A stretch of DNA of 64,000 nucleotides, from the NCBI RefSeq assembly GCF_024171815.1, contig NZ_JAMTCJ010000004.1:434001-498000 (forward strand). The letters are read 5' to 3'. The translations under genes and the position numbers were made by a program. Origin of the DNA: Williamsia maris. Lineage in GTDB: Bacteria; Actinomycetota; Actinomycetes; Mycobacteriales; Mycobacteriaceae. Below, in pieces: positions 1-7,455 of this stretch (the first letter of the stretch is position 1; each line of letters begins with the position of its first letter). A model generated the notes under the pieces. It was not told where the DNA came from, ran no database searches, and saw only the letters and a list, made by a program, of their open reading frames with translations.

Positions 1-1
1 G

Positions 2-793
2 ACCGAGGACACGCACGGCCCGTTGGGAATCGGCTACGCCGAACTCCCGCCCGCCCCGACACCGCCCTCGCACCGCGACGCCGCCGACGCCTGGATCGAC
101 CTCACCACCGAGCGCCCCGGCGAGATCATCGGGTTGGTCACCGGCCCCCTGACCAACCTCGCGATCGCCATCGACCGCGATCCCGGCCTGCCCTCCCGGT
201 TGCGCCGTCTGGTGGTCATGGGTGGGTCGTTCCATCACCCGGGCAACACCACGCCCACCTCGGAGTGGAACATCGCGGTGGATCCCGAGGCGGCGCAACG
301 GGTGTTCGCCGCGTTCGGCCACTCCGGGGCGCCCAGCCCGATCATCTGCCCGCTCGATCTCACCGAGACGATCGTGATGACCCCCGATCACCTCGGTCGT
401 CTGGCCGCGTCGGCGGGCAGCACGCCGGTCGAACAGCCGACGCCGGTGGACGAGCCGGGAACGCGATCGGTGGCCAGCCGGGCGGTCGTCCGGCACCTGG
501 TCGACGCCATCCGCTTCTACTTCGAGTTCCACGCCGACCACGACGAGGGCTACATCGCCCACATGCACGACCCGTTCGCCGCCGCGGTTGCACTCGATCC
601 GACCATCACCACGACCCGCCCGGCGTGTGTGGACGTGGAACTCGTCGGCACGTTGACGCGCGGGACGACGGTCGCCGACGAACGTGGGATGTGGGGCCGG
701 GAGCCCAACGCCGCGATCGCCACCTCGACCGATCCGGAACTGTTCTTCGACGAGCTGATCGAACGCGTCGCGGGGCTCGCGGCACGGTTCTAG
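2..793 (+). CDS. Nucleoside hydrolase (IUNH family), 5'-truncated by window edge
   Basis: Inosine-uridine preferring nucleoside hydrolase family; such enzymes split ribonucleosides into free base and ribose in salvage pathways. The frame is open to the window edge, so the N terminus with the Ca2+-binding Asp-rich loop is outside and 263 residues are visible. Family blocks seen in order are GPLTNLA, VVMGGSF, EWNIAVDPEAAQRVF and MHDPFAAAVALDP, the last two carrying the usual substrate/metal-site Asn, Asp and His-Asp residues. It converges on the glycosyltransferase gene and their stop codons share the four bases CTAG, leaving no room for a terminator between them. The nucleoside preferred cannot be read from the sequence. 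A link to the neighbouring nitrogen-response cluster is inference from position only. Confidence 0.85.
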   Translation, partial: TEDTHGPLGIGYAELPPAPTPPSHRDAADAWIDLTTERPGEIIGLVTGPLTNLAIAIDRDPGLPSRLRRLVVMGGSFHHPGNTTPTSEWNIAVDPEAAQRVFAAFGHSGAPSPIICPLDLTETIVMTPDHLGRLAASAGSTPVEQPTPVDEPGTRSVASRAVVRHLVDAIRFYFEFHADHDEGYIAHMHDPFAAAVALDPTITTTRPACVDVELVGTLTRGTTVADERGMWGREPNAAIATSTDPELFFDELIERVAGLAARF

Positions 794-1890
794 CGGATCG
801 CCATCGGGTGATCGGCGTAGAAACGCAGATGCGCCCGAGCTGCGGCTGCCCACGTCATCGACTCCGCCAGTCGTCGTCCCGACGCGACGCGATCGGCATC
901 GACGGTCAACGCGTCGGCCAGGGCATCTGCGAGCTGTGGCACGTCGGCGGCGTAGGAGACGCTGTCGCCGAACACCTCCCGCAACACCGGTAGATCGCGC
1001 GTCACCACCGGACGCCCGGCGGCGAGGGCCTCCATGGCGGCGAGACCGAATCCCTCTTTGGTCGACGGGAAGGCGAAGACGTCCGACGCCGCGACCAGCG
1101 CGGGCAGGTCGTCGTCGTCGACGGTGCCCAACACCGTCGGTGTGACATCGAGTTCACCGCGCCGACGGTCGAACTCGGCGCGGTAGTCACGGTAGTCGAA
1201 CAGGGTCTCCCCGCCGGCGAACACCAACGACAACCCCGGATGGGTGGTCTGGAACAGGGCGTACGCGTCGAGCAGATCGATGCTGCCCTTGCGGGGTTCG
1301 ATGCCGCCGACGGCGAGCACGTAGGGGCCGAGCTGCGAACGCCAACGCTCGCGTGCGGCGATCGCGTCGGGGGTGTCGTCGGCGGCGTCGTTGAACCGCT
1401 GTGCGGCAACCCCGTTGGGGATCACGGTGGGATGCAGGTCCCACCCGTCGACGATCTCGTCCGCCACGGCACGGGACACGCAGATCCGTGCGTAGGGGTC
1501 GACGATCGCCTTCTCGTGGCATTCGGCGAGGACCGGGGTGGTGAACTCGTCGAGGTGGTGCACGGTGCGGATGCACGGCCCGACGGCGTTGGCGCTGATG
1601 CAGTCCTGGGCGTGGACGATGTCGTAGTGCTGTCGGTCGAACGCCCGGCGCATGGTCTCGATCGAGCGGACGATCCGATCGGTGACGGTCTCGTCGGGGA
1701 TCGTGGCGAACTCGACGAGCCGCAACCGGACCCGGGGGTCGACCCTGCGGAAGAAACCGCTGTCGGACCCGCGGGCGAGGGACCACACCGTCACGTCGGC
1801 CCCGGCGTCGGCGAGGGCCTCGGCCAAGGCCAGGGTGTGCACCACCCCGCCGCGCGGTTTGGTCGAGTACGTGATCAGCGCGACGCGCAT
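790..1890 (-). CDS. MSMEG_0565-like glycosyltransferase, last gene of the Nit1C-type cluster
   Basis: A 366-residue GT-B, family-4-like glycosyltransferase. The N-terminal half begins MRVALITYSTKPRGGVVHTL, the Gly-rich acceptor-side loop. The C-terminal half has VGGIEPRKG and the EX7E nucleotide-sugar motif in KEGFGLAAMEALAAGRPVV (about residue 270). There is no signal peptide or membrane span, so it should be cytosolic. The ATG was chosen over an upstream GTG because GAAGGGG lies 6 nt before it; the GTG would overlap the preceding gene. It lies 11 bp after the nitrilase-like gene and ends the operon. Mycobacterial versions of this nitrogen-starvation cluster carry a glycosyltransferase at the same place (recalled). 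Donor and acceptor are unknown; a glycosylated small-molecule product is plausible inference. Confidence 0.8.
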   Translation of the reverse strand: MRVALITYSTKPRGGVVHTLALAEALADAGADVTVWSLARGSDSGFFRRVDPRVRLRLVEFATIPDETVTDRIVRSIETMRRAFDRQHYDIVHAQDCISANAVGPCIRTVHHLDEFTTPVLAECHEKAIVDPYARICVSRAVADEIVDGWDLHPTVIPNGVAAQRFNDAADDTPDAIAARERWRSQLGPYVLAVGGIEPRKGSIDLLDAYALFQTTHPGLSLVFAGGETLFDYRDYRAEFDRRRGELDVTPTVLGTVDDDDLPALVAASDVFAFPSTKEGFGLAAMEALAAGRPVVTRDLPVLREVFGDSVSYAADVPQLADALADALTVDADRVASGRRLAESMTWAAAARAHLRFYADHPMAIR

Positions 1891-1901
1891 ACCGAACCCC
1901 T

Positions 1902-2753
1902 TCACCGTTCGACGGCCGGGACGGGGTCGAGGACGTAGGTCTCGCTGCGCCGTTCGCCGAGATGGTCGAGGACCCTTCTGGCGCGGGTGATCTCGGCCTC
2001 CACGTCGAGGGTGACCGTCGCCAGACCGCCCTTCGAGCGGGTGGTTGCGAGGATCTCGCCGCCGGGACCGACGACCTTGGCCTGTCCGAGGAACCGCAGC
2101 GAGCCCATCACCCCGGTCTGATTCGACGACACGAGGACGACCTGGTTCTCCGCGGCCCGGGCGGCGTCGTAGAGGTCGAACAGACGGGACTGGCGGTCGG
2201 CGGGCAGGCGGGAGGCGCGGTCGGTGACGCTGGCCGGCCAGGCCGACAGGGCGGCGATGATGTGCGCACCGTCGAGTGCGATGGTGCGGGCGGCCTCCGG
2301 GAAGGTCTTGTCGTAGTCGATGAGCATCCCCATCCGGCCGACCGGACTGTCGAACGCGGAGAACGAGTCCCCGGCGGCATACGCCAGGGCCTCCCCGGCC
2401 GGTTGGTGGACCTTGCGGTGGGTGCCGTGCACCCCGTCGCCGCTCACGCAGATGGCCGAGTTGTAGGTCAGTCCGTCGGACGCCTCGGCGTATCCGACGC
2501 AGACCGTCATGGCCCCGGCGGCGGCGATGACCGCCGCGATCTCGGGTCCGTCGGCGTCGAGGGCCGACGGCAGCTCGGCGACGTCGGGGGCGTTCAGATC
2601 ACCGATGTACCCGCCCAGCGACGCGTCGGGGAACACCAAAAGGTCGACGCCGTCGCGGGCGGCGGCCTCGATGATGCCGACCGCCTTCGCGACGGCTCGA
2701 TCGACGTCACGACCGAAGTGTGCCGCGACCGCGCCCACAGTGATCGGTGCCAT
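1902..2753 (-). CDS. Nitrilase-superfamily paralogue lacking catalytic Cys and Glu (putative pseudoenzyme)
   Basis: A 283-residue carbon-nitrogen hydrolase fold protein, clearly paralogous to the nitrilase at the other end of the cluster: LVFPDASLGGY against LVFPEAAIGGY, RKVHQPAGE against RKVHQPLGE, and MLIDYDKTFPEAARTIALDG against LQICYDKAFPEAARSMALDG. The superfamily needs a Glu-Lys-Cys triad. Here Lys114 is present, but the general-base Glu is Asp43 (codon GAC) and the nucleophilic Cys is Asp146 (codon GAC). Without the Cys thiol the normal thioimidate/acyl-enzyme chemistry is impossible, so I infer a regulatory, scaffold or ligand-binding role, possibly pairing with the active paralogue. 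Length is normal and the frame is intact, so this is not a decaying pseudogene. It sits 57 bp after the GNAT-AIRS gene and 11 bp before the glycosyltransferase. Confidence 0.85.
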   Translation of the reverse strand: MAPITVGAVAAHFGRDVDRAVAKAVGIIEAAARDGVDLLVFPDASLGGYIGDLNAPDVAELPSALDADGPEIAAVIAAAGAMTVCVGYAEASDGLTYNSAICVSGDGVHGTHRKVHQPAGEALAYAAGDSFSAFDSPVGRMGMLIDYDKTFPEAARTIALDGAHIIAALSAWPASVTDRASRLPADRQSRLFDLYDAARAAENQVVLVSSNQTGVMGSLRFLGQAKVVGPGGEILATTRSKGGLATVTLDVEAEITRARRVLDHLGERRSETYVLDPVPAVER

Positions 2754-2810
2754 GTCAGGAGACCCTACCGGGGTCGCTCAAAGGCGTTGCCGTTCATCCG
2801 AGTCGGCCCG

Positions 2811-4262
2811 TCACGCTCGACCGAGACCGGTCACTCCGGCGGTGACGGCCACCGTGGTGACCCCGTCCGGCCAGCGCAGGCGCACCCCGGGCTCGGACGT
2901 GAGACTCCCGCACACCGCACCGACGACCCCGTCGGGGACGGGGTGCCCCGCGAGGCCGGCCGGTCGGTCGACAGCCTCTGCGGTGAGCATCGCGAATCCG
3001 GGGAAACACGTGAGCCACGAACCCATCTCGGCCGCGGCGGGCCGCGGGATGGACGCGACCTCGAGTTCGGCCCCGGCGCCGCAGGCCTCGGCCATCATGC
3101 CGGTGGTCCCGGCGATACCGGCCATGCTGACGTCCTTGGCCGCGCGTGGCGACATCGCCGCGACCAGACCGGTCATCGTGCGGAGATCGGGTCCGCTGCG
3201 GGTGCTCGTCGAGTCCCACTGGCGACCGTGGTGGCCGGGACGCCATGATCCGGTGAGGTCGGCGGTGAGACGGATCGCGTCGCCCGCGGAGGCTCCCCCG
3301 GCCCGTACCGGGGTGCTGGTGGAGCCGAACGCCGTGACCGCCAGCGATGCGGGGACCCCGACCTGGGTGTGGCCACCGAGCACCGGCACACCCCATGCCT
3401 GCGACGCCTGCGCGATGCCCCGGATGATGCGGGTCAGCAGCGACCGTGTCGGTGCGCCCACCGCGTCCAACATGCCGCTGGGGGCAGCACCCATGGCGCT
3501 GAGATCGTTGATGTTGACCAGGACCGAACACCACCCGGCCCATTCCGGGTCACGTTCGACCATCGACGGGATGATCGCGTCGCACGCCGCGATGATGTCG
3601 CTGCCGGGGACCGGTACCCCGTCGTCCCCGCGGAAACCGTCGGGGCCCAGTCCGCCGGACTGCGCACGCAGCGGGTCGAGTACCTCGGCGAGGAACGACT
3701 TGGTGGCGTCGGCCACGTCCTGGATGCCGTGTAGTGGCCACCGCATCGACCGGTGCGCGATCCCACCGACGACGGTCGACCCGTGGCTCTCCCAGCCCAG
3801 CCGGGCGAACATCGGTCGGTGTCGCTCCTGCACGGTGGCGTCGAATCGCAGCACGCCGCGCGCCTGGGCGTGGGCGCAGGCGGCCCGGACGAGGGCCGGA
3901 CCGATGCCGGCACTGTGTGCGGCGCCGTCCACCACGAGCCGGCTGCCGGTCCACCACCCGATGTCGGTGTCGCCGTGCGGTGCGAGCCGGACACCGCCCA
4001 GGACCCCGCCGTCGAGGGAATGTGCCAGCAGCACGATCATCCGCGGATCGTCGTCGATCTCGTCGTGATCGGTGGAGGCGAAGATGCGTTGATCGTCGAC
4101 GAACGTCGTCCGCCGCAACCGGTGATAGGCGTCGAGGTCGGCAGGCGACCCGGCGGGCCGGATGATGAACGGCGGCCGGTGGTCGGAGTCGTCACGGCGG
4201 TGTCCGGACAGGATGGACATCTCGGCGGTGGATGTCCGCAGGGTCGGTGCGTGGTGGTCCAC
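2811..4262 (-). CDS. GNAT N-acetyltransferase fused to AIR-synthase-like domain (MSMEG_0567-like)
   Basis: A 483-residue two-domain protein. Residues about 25-180 are a GNAT domain; its acyl-CoA loop is seen as HSAGIGPALVRAA and is followed by the LRFDATVQ strand. Residues about 195-483 resemble the PurM/ThiL/HypE (AIR synthase-related) ATP-binding fold, with the hallmark NDLSAMGAAPSGMLDAV. Cyanobacterial Nit1C clusters encode these as separate proteins (Sll0786 and Sll0787, recalled); here they are fused, which argues for consecutive or coupled reactions. I chose the GTG 4 bp after the radical SAM stop because GGGGGA precedes it; an in-frame ATG 42 nt further in is the alternative. Substrate unknown: an acetyl or acyl transfer plus an ATP-dependent activation of an amide or formyl oxygen is a family-based guess. 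Confidence 0.82.
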   Translation of the reverse strand: MDHHAPTLRTSTAEMSILSGHRRDDSDHRPPFIIRPAGSPADLDAYHRLRRTTFVDDQRIFASTDHDEIDDDPRMIVLLAHSLDGGVLGGVRLAPHGDTDIGWWTGSRLVVDGAAHSAGIGPALVRAACAHAQARGVLRFDATVQERHRPMFARLGWESHGSTVVGGIAHRSMRWPLHGIQDVADATKSFLAEVLDPLRAQSGGLGPDGFRGDDGVPVPGSDIIAACDAIIPSMVERDPEWAGWCSVLVNINDLSAMGAAPSGMLDAVGAPTRSLLTRIIRGIAQASQAWGVPVLGGHTQVGVPASLAVTAFGSTSTPVRAGGASAGDAIRLTADLTGSWRPGHHGRQWDSTSTRSGPDLRTMTGLVAAMSPRAAKDVSMAGIAGTTGMMAEACGAGAELEVASIPRPAAAEMGSWLTCFPGFAMLTAEAVDRPAGLAGHPVPDGVVGAVCGSLTSEPGVRLRWPDGVTTVAVTAGVTGLGRA

Positions 4263-4266
4263 CGCG

Positions 4267-5322
4267 TCATCCCCCGACGTTCTGCAACACGCTGCAGGCG
4301 CCACAGGCCGCGCAGCCGGCGTTCTGGTCGGCACCGGCCATCCCCGCGAGCTGCAGGTGTTCGGCAACGCGCCGCGAGACCTTCTCCACGACAGCCGGAT
4401 CCGGGGCCCGCGCGGAGTCGACGTCGACCGCGAGCGTGCCGGGATGCGGGCGGAACGGGACGACGAACGGGTAGACGCCCATATCGATCAGCTCCCGTGC
4501 GCCGTCGACGACATCGTCAGGGTCCTCACCGAGCCCGATCAGCAGGTAGGTCGACACCTGGTTGCGGCCGAAGACCCGTACCGCCTCGCGCCAGGCCGTC
4601 CGGTACTCGTCCAACGGCACGGTGGACTTGCCGGGCATCCACCGACGCCGGACGTCGTCGTCGAGGGATTCGACGTGGATCCCGATCGATCGGGCACCCG
4701 CGTCGTACAGCTCGGTGATGGTCGCCAGATCGGCGGGCGGTTCGCACTGCACCTGGATGGGCAGGTCGGGAACCGCCGCGCGCACCGCGGCCACGCAGCG
4801 CGCGAGATGGCGTGCACCACGGTCACGACCGGCCGAGGTGCCGGTGGTCATCACCATCTGCCTGACCCCGTCGAGGCGGACCGCCGCCTCGGCGACCTCG
4901 GCGAGCTCGGCCGGCTTCTTCACCGCGACCGTGGCACCCGAGCGCAGTGACTCCTCGATGGAGCAGAACCGACACCTCTGATCGGCGTCGTATCGGATGC
5001 AGGTCTGCACCACGGTGGTGGCGAGCACGTCGCGGCCGTGCAGCTTGGCCAACTTCTCGTATCGCACCCCGTCGTGCGTCGTCAGGTCGTAGAACCGTGG
5101 ACGATCGACCGCCTCGACGTCGAGTCCGGTGTCGACACCGTCGAGCAGGACCCGATCACCGTCGAACACATAGGGACTGAGCGGGTTCCGGGGAATCGCG
5201 GCGTTGAGGCCGTCGATCACCAGGTGTCCGTCGTCGCTGGGACCGGCACCGGCGGTGCGGGTCACCGGCGGCCGTCCGCGAACGCCCAACAGCGCGAGGT
5301 CGACTCGGGTGGATACCGACAT
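4267..5322 (-). CDS. MSMEG_0568-like radical SAM protein with CX8CX2C and a C-terminal Cys cluster
   Basis: A 351-residue radical S-adenosylmethionine enzyme. The cluster-binding cysteines are C108, C117 and C120, spaced CX8CX2C in QTCIRYDADQRCRFCSIEES, unlike the canonical CX3CX2C. Further family features are TTGTSAGRDRGA after the first strand and GIHVESLDDDVRRRW in the barrel, and the length fits a compact TIM-type barrel. The extreme C terminus ends NAGCAACGACSVLQNVGG, a CX2CX2C motif (C337, C340, C343) that could hold an auxiliary Fe-S cluster. AGGAG lies 7 nt before the ATG and overlaps the upstream stop region. It is 9 bp from the Sll0783-like gene and 4 bp from the GNAT-AIRS gene, so translation is probably coupled. 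The reaction is unknown; it is a core member of Nit1C clusters. Confidence 0.85.
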   Translation of the reverse strand: MSVSTRVDLALLGVRGRPPVTRTAGAGPSDDGHLVIDGLNAAIPRNPLSPYVFDGDRVLLDGVDTGLDVEAVDRPRFYDLTTHDGVRYEKLAKLHGRDVLATTVVQTCIRYDADQRCRFCSIEESLRSGATVAVKKPAELAEVAEAAVRLDGVRQMVMTTGTSAGRDRGARHLARCVAAVRAAVPDLPIQVQCEPPADLATITELYDAGARSIGIHVESLDDDVRRRWMPGKSTVPLDEYRTAWREAVRVFGRNQVSTYLLIGLGEDPDDVVDGARELIDMGVYPFVVPFRPHPGTLAVDVDSARAPDPAVVEKVSRRVAEHLQLAGMAGADQNAGCAACGACSVLQNVGG

Positions 5323-5331
5323 GGGTGTCTC

Positions 5332-5856
5332 CTAGACCATGTACGTGGAGTTGATGATGGCTCCCTTGCGTGCGTAGTGGATCAGCGCATCCTGCACGTC
5401 GAGGGGGTGGGCGGGGATGACGCCCTCGATGAGGTCCTCTTCGCGACCACCGTGCAGCGCCAGGCCGAATCGGCAGCAGTACACCGTGCCGCCCTCACCG
5501 ATGAACGTGGCGAGTGAGTCGTTGATGTTCTGCTCGCCCGGGAATCCGGAGTCGCCGGTGGTCGGGAAGCCGCGCGTGGCAAGGCAGTTGATCGCACCCG
5601 GTCCGTAGAAGTACAGCGCCGACTCGAAGCCCTTGCGCAGCGCACGGGTGGCCTGCAGGACGGCGACGAAGCTCACCGACGACTCGTGGGCGATGCCGTG
5701 CACCAGCGTGAAGTACGTCTCGCCGTCCTCGGCCTGGTAGTCGGGGAACAGCTTGGTGCCGCCGTAGATGTTCGACCCCTTGGGCAGGGACGGGTGCGGG
5801 ATCTCGGCGAGGGATTTCTTGATGTTCTCGGCGATGGTGTCGTCGATCTCGGTCAT
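5332..5856 (-). CDS. MSMEG_0572/Sll0783-like nitrogen-starvation response protein
   Basis: A 174-residue soluble protein matching, by recognition, the MSMEG_0572/Sll0783 family, the name-giving small protein of Nit1C clusters. A nitrogen-stress role was proposed for the Synechocystis member (recalled). The layout SALYFYGPGAINC (Cys91) then GTVYCCRFGLALHG (Cys127-Cys128) resembles DsrE-like alpha/beta folds, in which a conserved Cys may carry sulfur or a small ligand; that comparison is mine. No signal peptide or membrane span. AGAGGA precedes the ATG by about 7 nt. A 119-bp gap upstream, the longest inside the cluster, could hold an internal promoter. The radical SAM gene follows after 9 bp. 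The biochemical function is not established to my knowledge. Confidence 0.8.
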   Translation of the reverse strand: MTEIDDTIAENIKKSLAEIPHPSLPKGSNIYGGTKLFPDYQAEDGETYFTLVHGIAHESSVSFVAVLQATRALRKGFESALYFYGPGAINCLATRGFPTTGDSGFPGEQNINDSLATFIGEGGTVYCCRFGLALHGGREEDLIEGVIPAHPLDVQDALIHYARKGAIINSTYMV

Positions 5857-5975
5857 GGGTAGGGTCCTCTCGTAGGTGGTCGATCTCGGTGCCTGTGTTG
5901 ATTACATCGGTGCCGAATTGCGTTGTGGTTGTTGACGGAATAACGCGCGGTTACGCAATCGCCGTGGTGTTGCGG

Positions 5976-7451
5976 TCAGGTTTCCCGGGCACTCGGGGTG
6001 ATCCCCGCGTCGGCCGCGGCGAACGAGCTGCGCCGCACCTTCCCGGCCGCGTTGCGCAGAGGGCGCCGGGCGACGTGCACCCGCCCGGGTCGGCAGACGG
6101 CGGCGAGGTGACCGAGCGTGAAGTGTTCCATCTCGCCGGGATCGACGTCGGAATCGGCGATGTCGAGGACTGCGGACACCGTCTGCGCACCGGTGTCGTC
6201 GCGCACCGCGTAGACCACTGCGTCCCGGATCGCGGGGTGGGCGACGATCGCCTGCTCCATCCGTGCCGGATAGACGGTGCGGTCACCGCATCGGATGGTG
6301 TCCGACCGGCGGTCGATGACGGTGAGGAATCCGTCGTCGTCGACGACGCCCATGTCGCCCAACGTGTCCCAGCCGTCGCGGGTTCGCGCAGACCGGTGAC
6401 CGACATAGGTGTAGCGGGCACCGCCGGCACGGCGCATCCAGATCTGGCCGATGACCCCCGGCGCCACGGCCGATCCGTCGTCGGCGCGGACGGACACCTC
6501 TGTACCGCCGATGGGACGACCGACACTGCCCGGGTGGGCCAGCCAGTCCGCCCCGTCGATCATGGTCAGCCCGTTGGACTCACTGCCCGCGTAGACCTCG
6601 TGCACACGCTGCGGGCCGAGCCAGTCGATCAGCGCGCGCTTGTCCCCCTCGGGACACGGGGAGCCCATGTGCAACACCGATCGGATCGACGAGGTGTCGG
6701 CGGCGGCGAGATCCGCTTCGGGCAGTCGCATCAGCCGGTGGATCATGCTCGGCGACAACAACGCCCACGTGATGCGGTGCCGGGCGACGATGTCGGTGAA
6801 GGTGTGCTCGTCGAAGTCGTCGGCCAGCACCAACCGGTGGTCGGTCATCAGGCCCCGGAACGCGTAGGTGAACGTCGCCGAATGCCACAGCGGACCGCAG
6901 ATCAGCTGGACCGCCCGGGCCGGTAGGAACGGGGCGACATCGGCATCGGGATCGAACCGGGCGGGAGCGGTGCTGCGGATGACCTTGGGTCGTCCCGTGC
7001 TGCCCGACGAGGTGGAGGCCTTCCAACAGGACGCCGACGCGTCGGGCAGGGCGGCGTCGGACATCGAGTCGTCGGCCCGGTGCCCCGCGGGGACCCATCC
7101 GATGGTGTGGTCGGCGGGTCGGGCTCCGATCGCCAGTGCGGGACGGTCGACTCGTTCGAGCACTTCGCGCTCCGCCCGCGCCATGTCCGGGTCCATCGGC
7201 TGCGGTGTGGCGCCGAGTTTCCAGACGGCCGTGCACGCGACGACGAACTCGATGCAGGTGGGCAGGGCGATGGTCACCAGGTCGTCGGCGCGGACACCAC
7301 GGGCCCGGTAGTCACGGGCCAGCCGGTTGCCCGCGCGATCGAGCTCGGCGGCGGTGAGTACACACCGGTCGTCGGCTCCGATGACCACGGGGTGGTCCGG
7401 TTCGGCTGCCGCCCTCGCGGAGATCAGGCGGGAGATCGATCGCCGGGCCAC
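5976..7451 (-). CDS. AMP-forming acyl/aryl-CoA ligase-like enzyme within the Nit1C-type cluster
   Basis: A 491-residue ANL-superfamily adenylating enzyme. The ATP loop is SSGSTGRPKVIRS, the adenylate motif region is VYAGSESNGLT, the hinge region is DTLGDMGVVDDDGFLTVIDR, and the C-terminal catalytic lysine region is NAAGKVRRSSF. It should activate a carboxylate as acyl-AMP and pass it to CoA or another acceptor. The GTG is 4 bp after the flavoprotein stop; a longer frame upstream lies inside that gene and was rejected. A ligase is not among the Nit1C genes I recall from cyanobacteria or proteobacteria, so it may mark an actinobacterial version that first activates an acid, for example one released by the nitrilase. 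The substrate cannot be predicted from sequence alone. Confidence 0.83.
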   Translation of the reverse strand: MARRSISRLISARAAAEPDHPVVIGADDRCVLTAAELDRAGNRLARDYRARGVRADDLVTIALPTCIEFVVACTAVWKLGATPQPMDPDMARAEREVLERVDRPALAIGARPADHTIGWVPAGHRADDSMSDAALPDASASCWKASTSSGSTGRPKVIRSTAPARFDPDADVAPFLPARAVQLICGPLWHSATFTYAFRGLMTDHRLVLADDFDEHTFTDIVARHRITWALLSPSMIHRLMRLPEADLAAADTSSIRSVLHMGSPCPEGDKRALIDWLGPQRVHEVYAGSESNGLTMIDGADWLAHPGSVGRPIGGTEVSVRADDGSAVAPGVIGQIWMRRAGGARYTYVGHRSARTRDGWDTLGDMGVVDDDGFLTVIDRRSDTIRCGDRTVYPARMEQAIVAHPAIRDAVVYAVRDDTGAQTVSAVLDIADSDVDPGEMEHFTLGHLAAVCRPGRVHVARRPLRNAAGKVRRSSFAAADAGITPSARET

Positions 7452-7455
7452 GGGG

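Noticed and set aside
2811-4367. Longer N terminus of the GNAT-AIRS protein
   Set aside because: The extra 35 residues overlap the radical SAM gene, are Cys/Pro/Arg-rich and lack a start signal; the GTG 4 bp after that gene has GGGGGA upstream.
5857-5975. Second GlnR box in the 119-bp gap inside the nit cluster
   Set aside because: GTAAC is present on the minus strand, but the base run 6 nt later is TTATT, not GAAAC.
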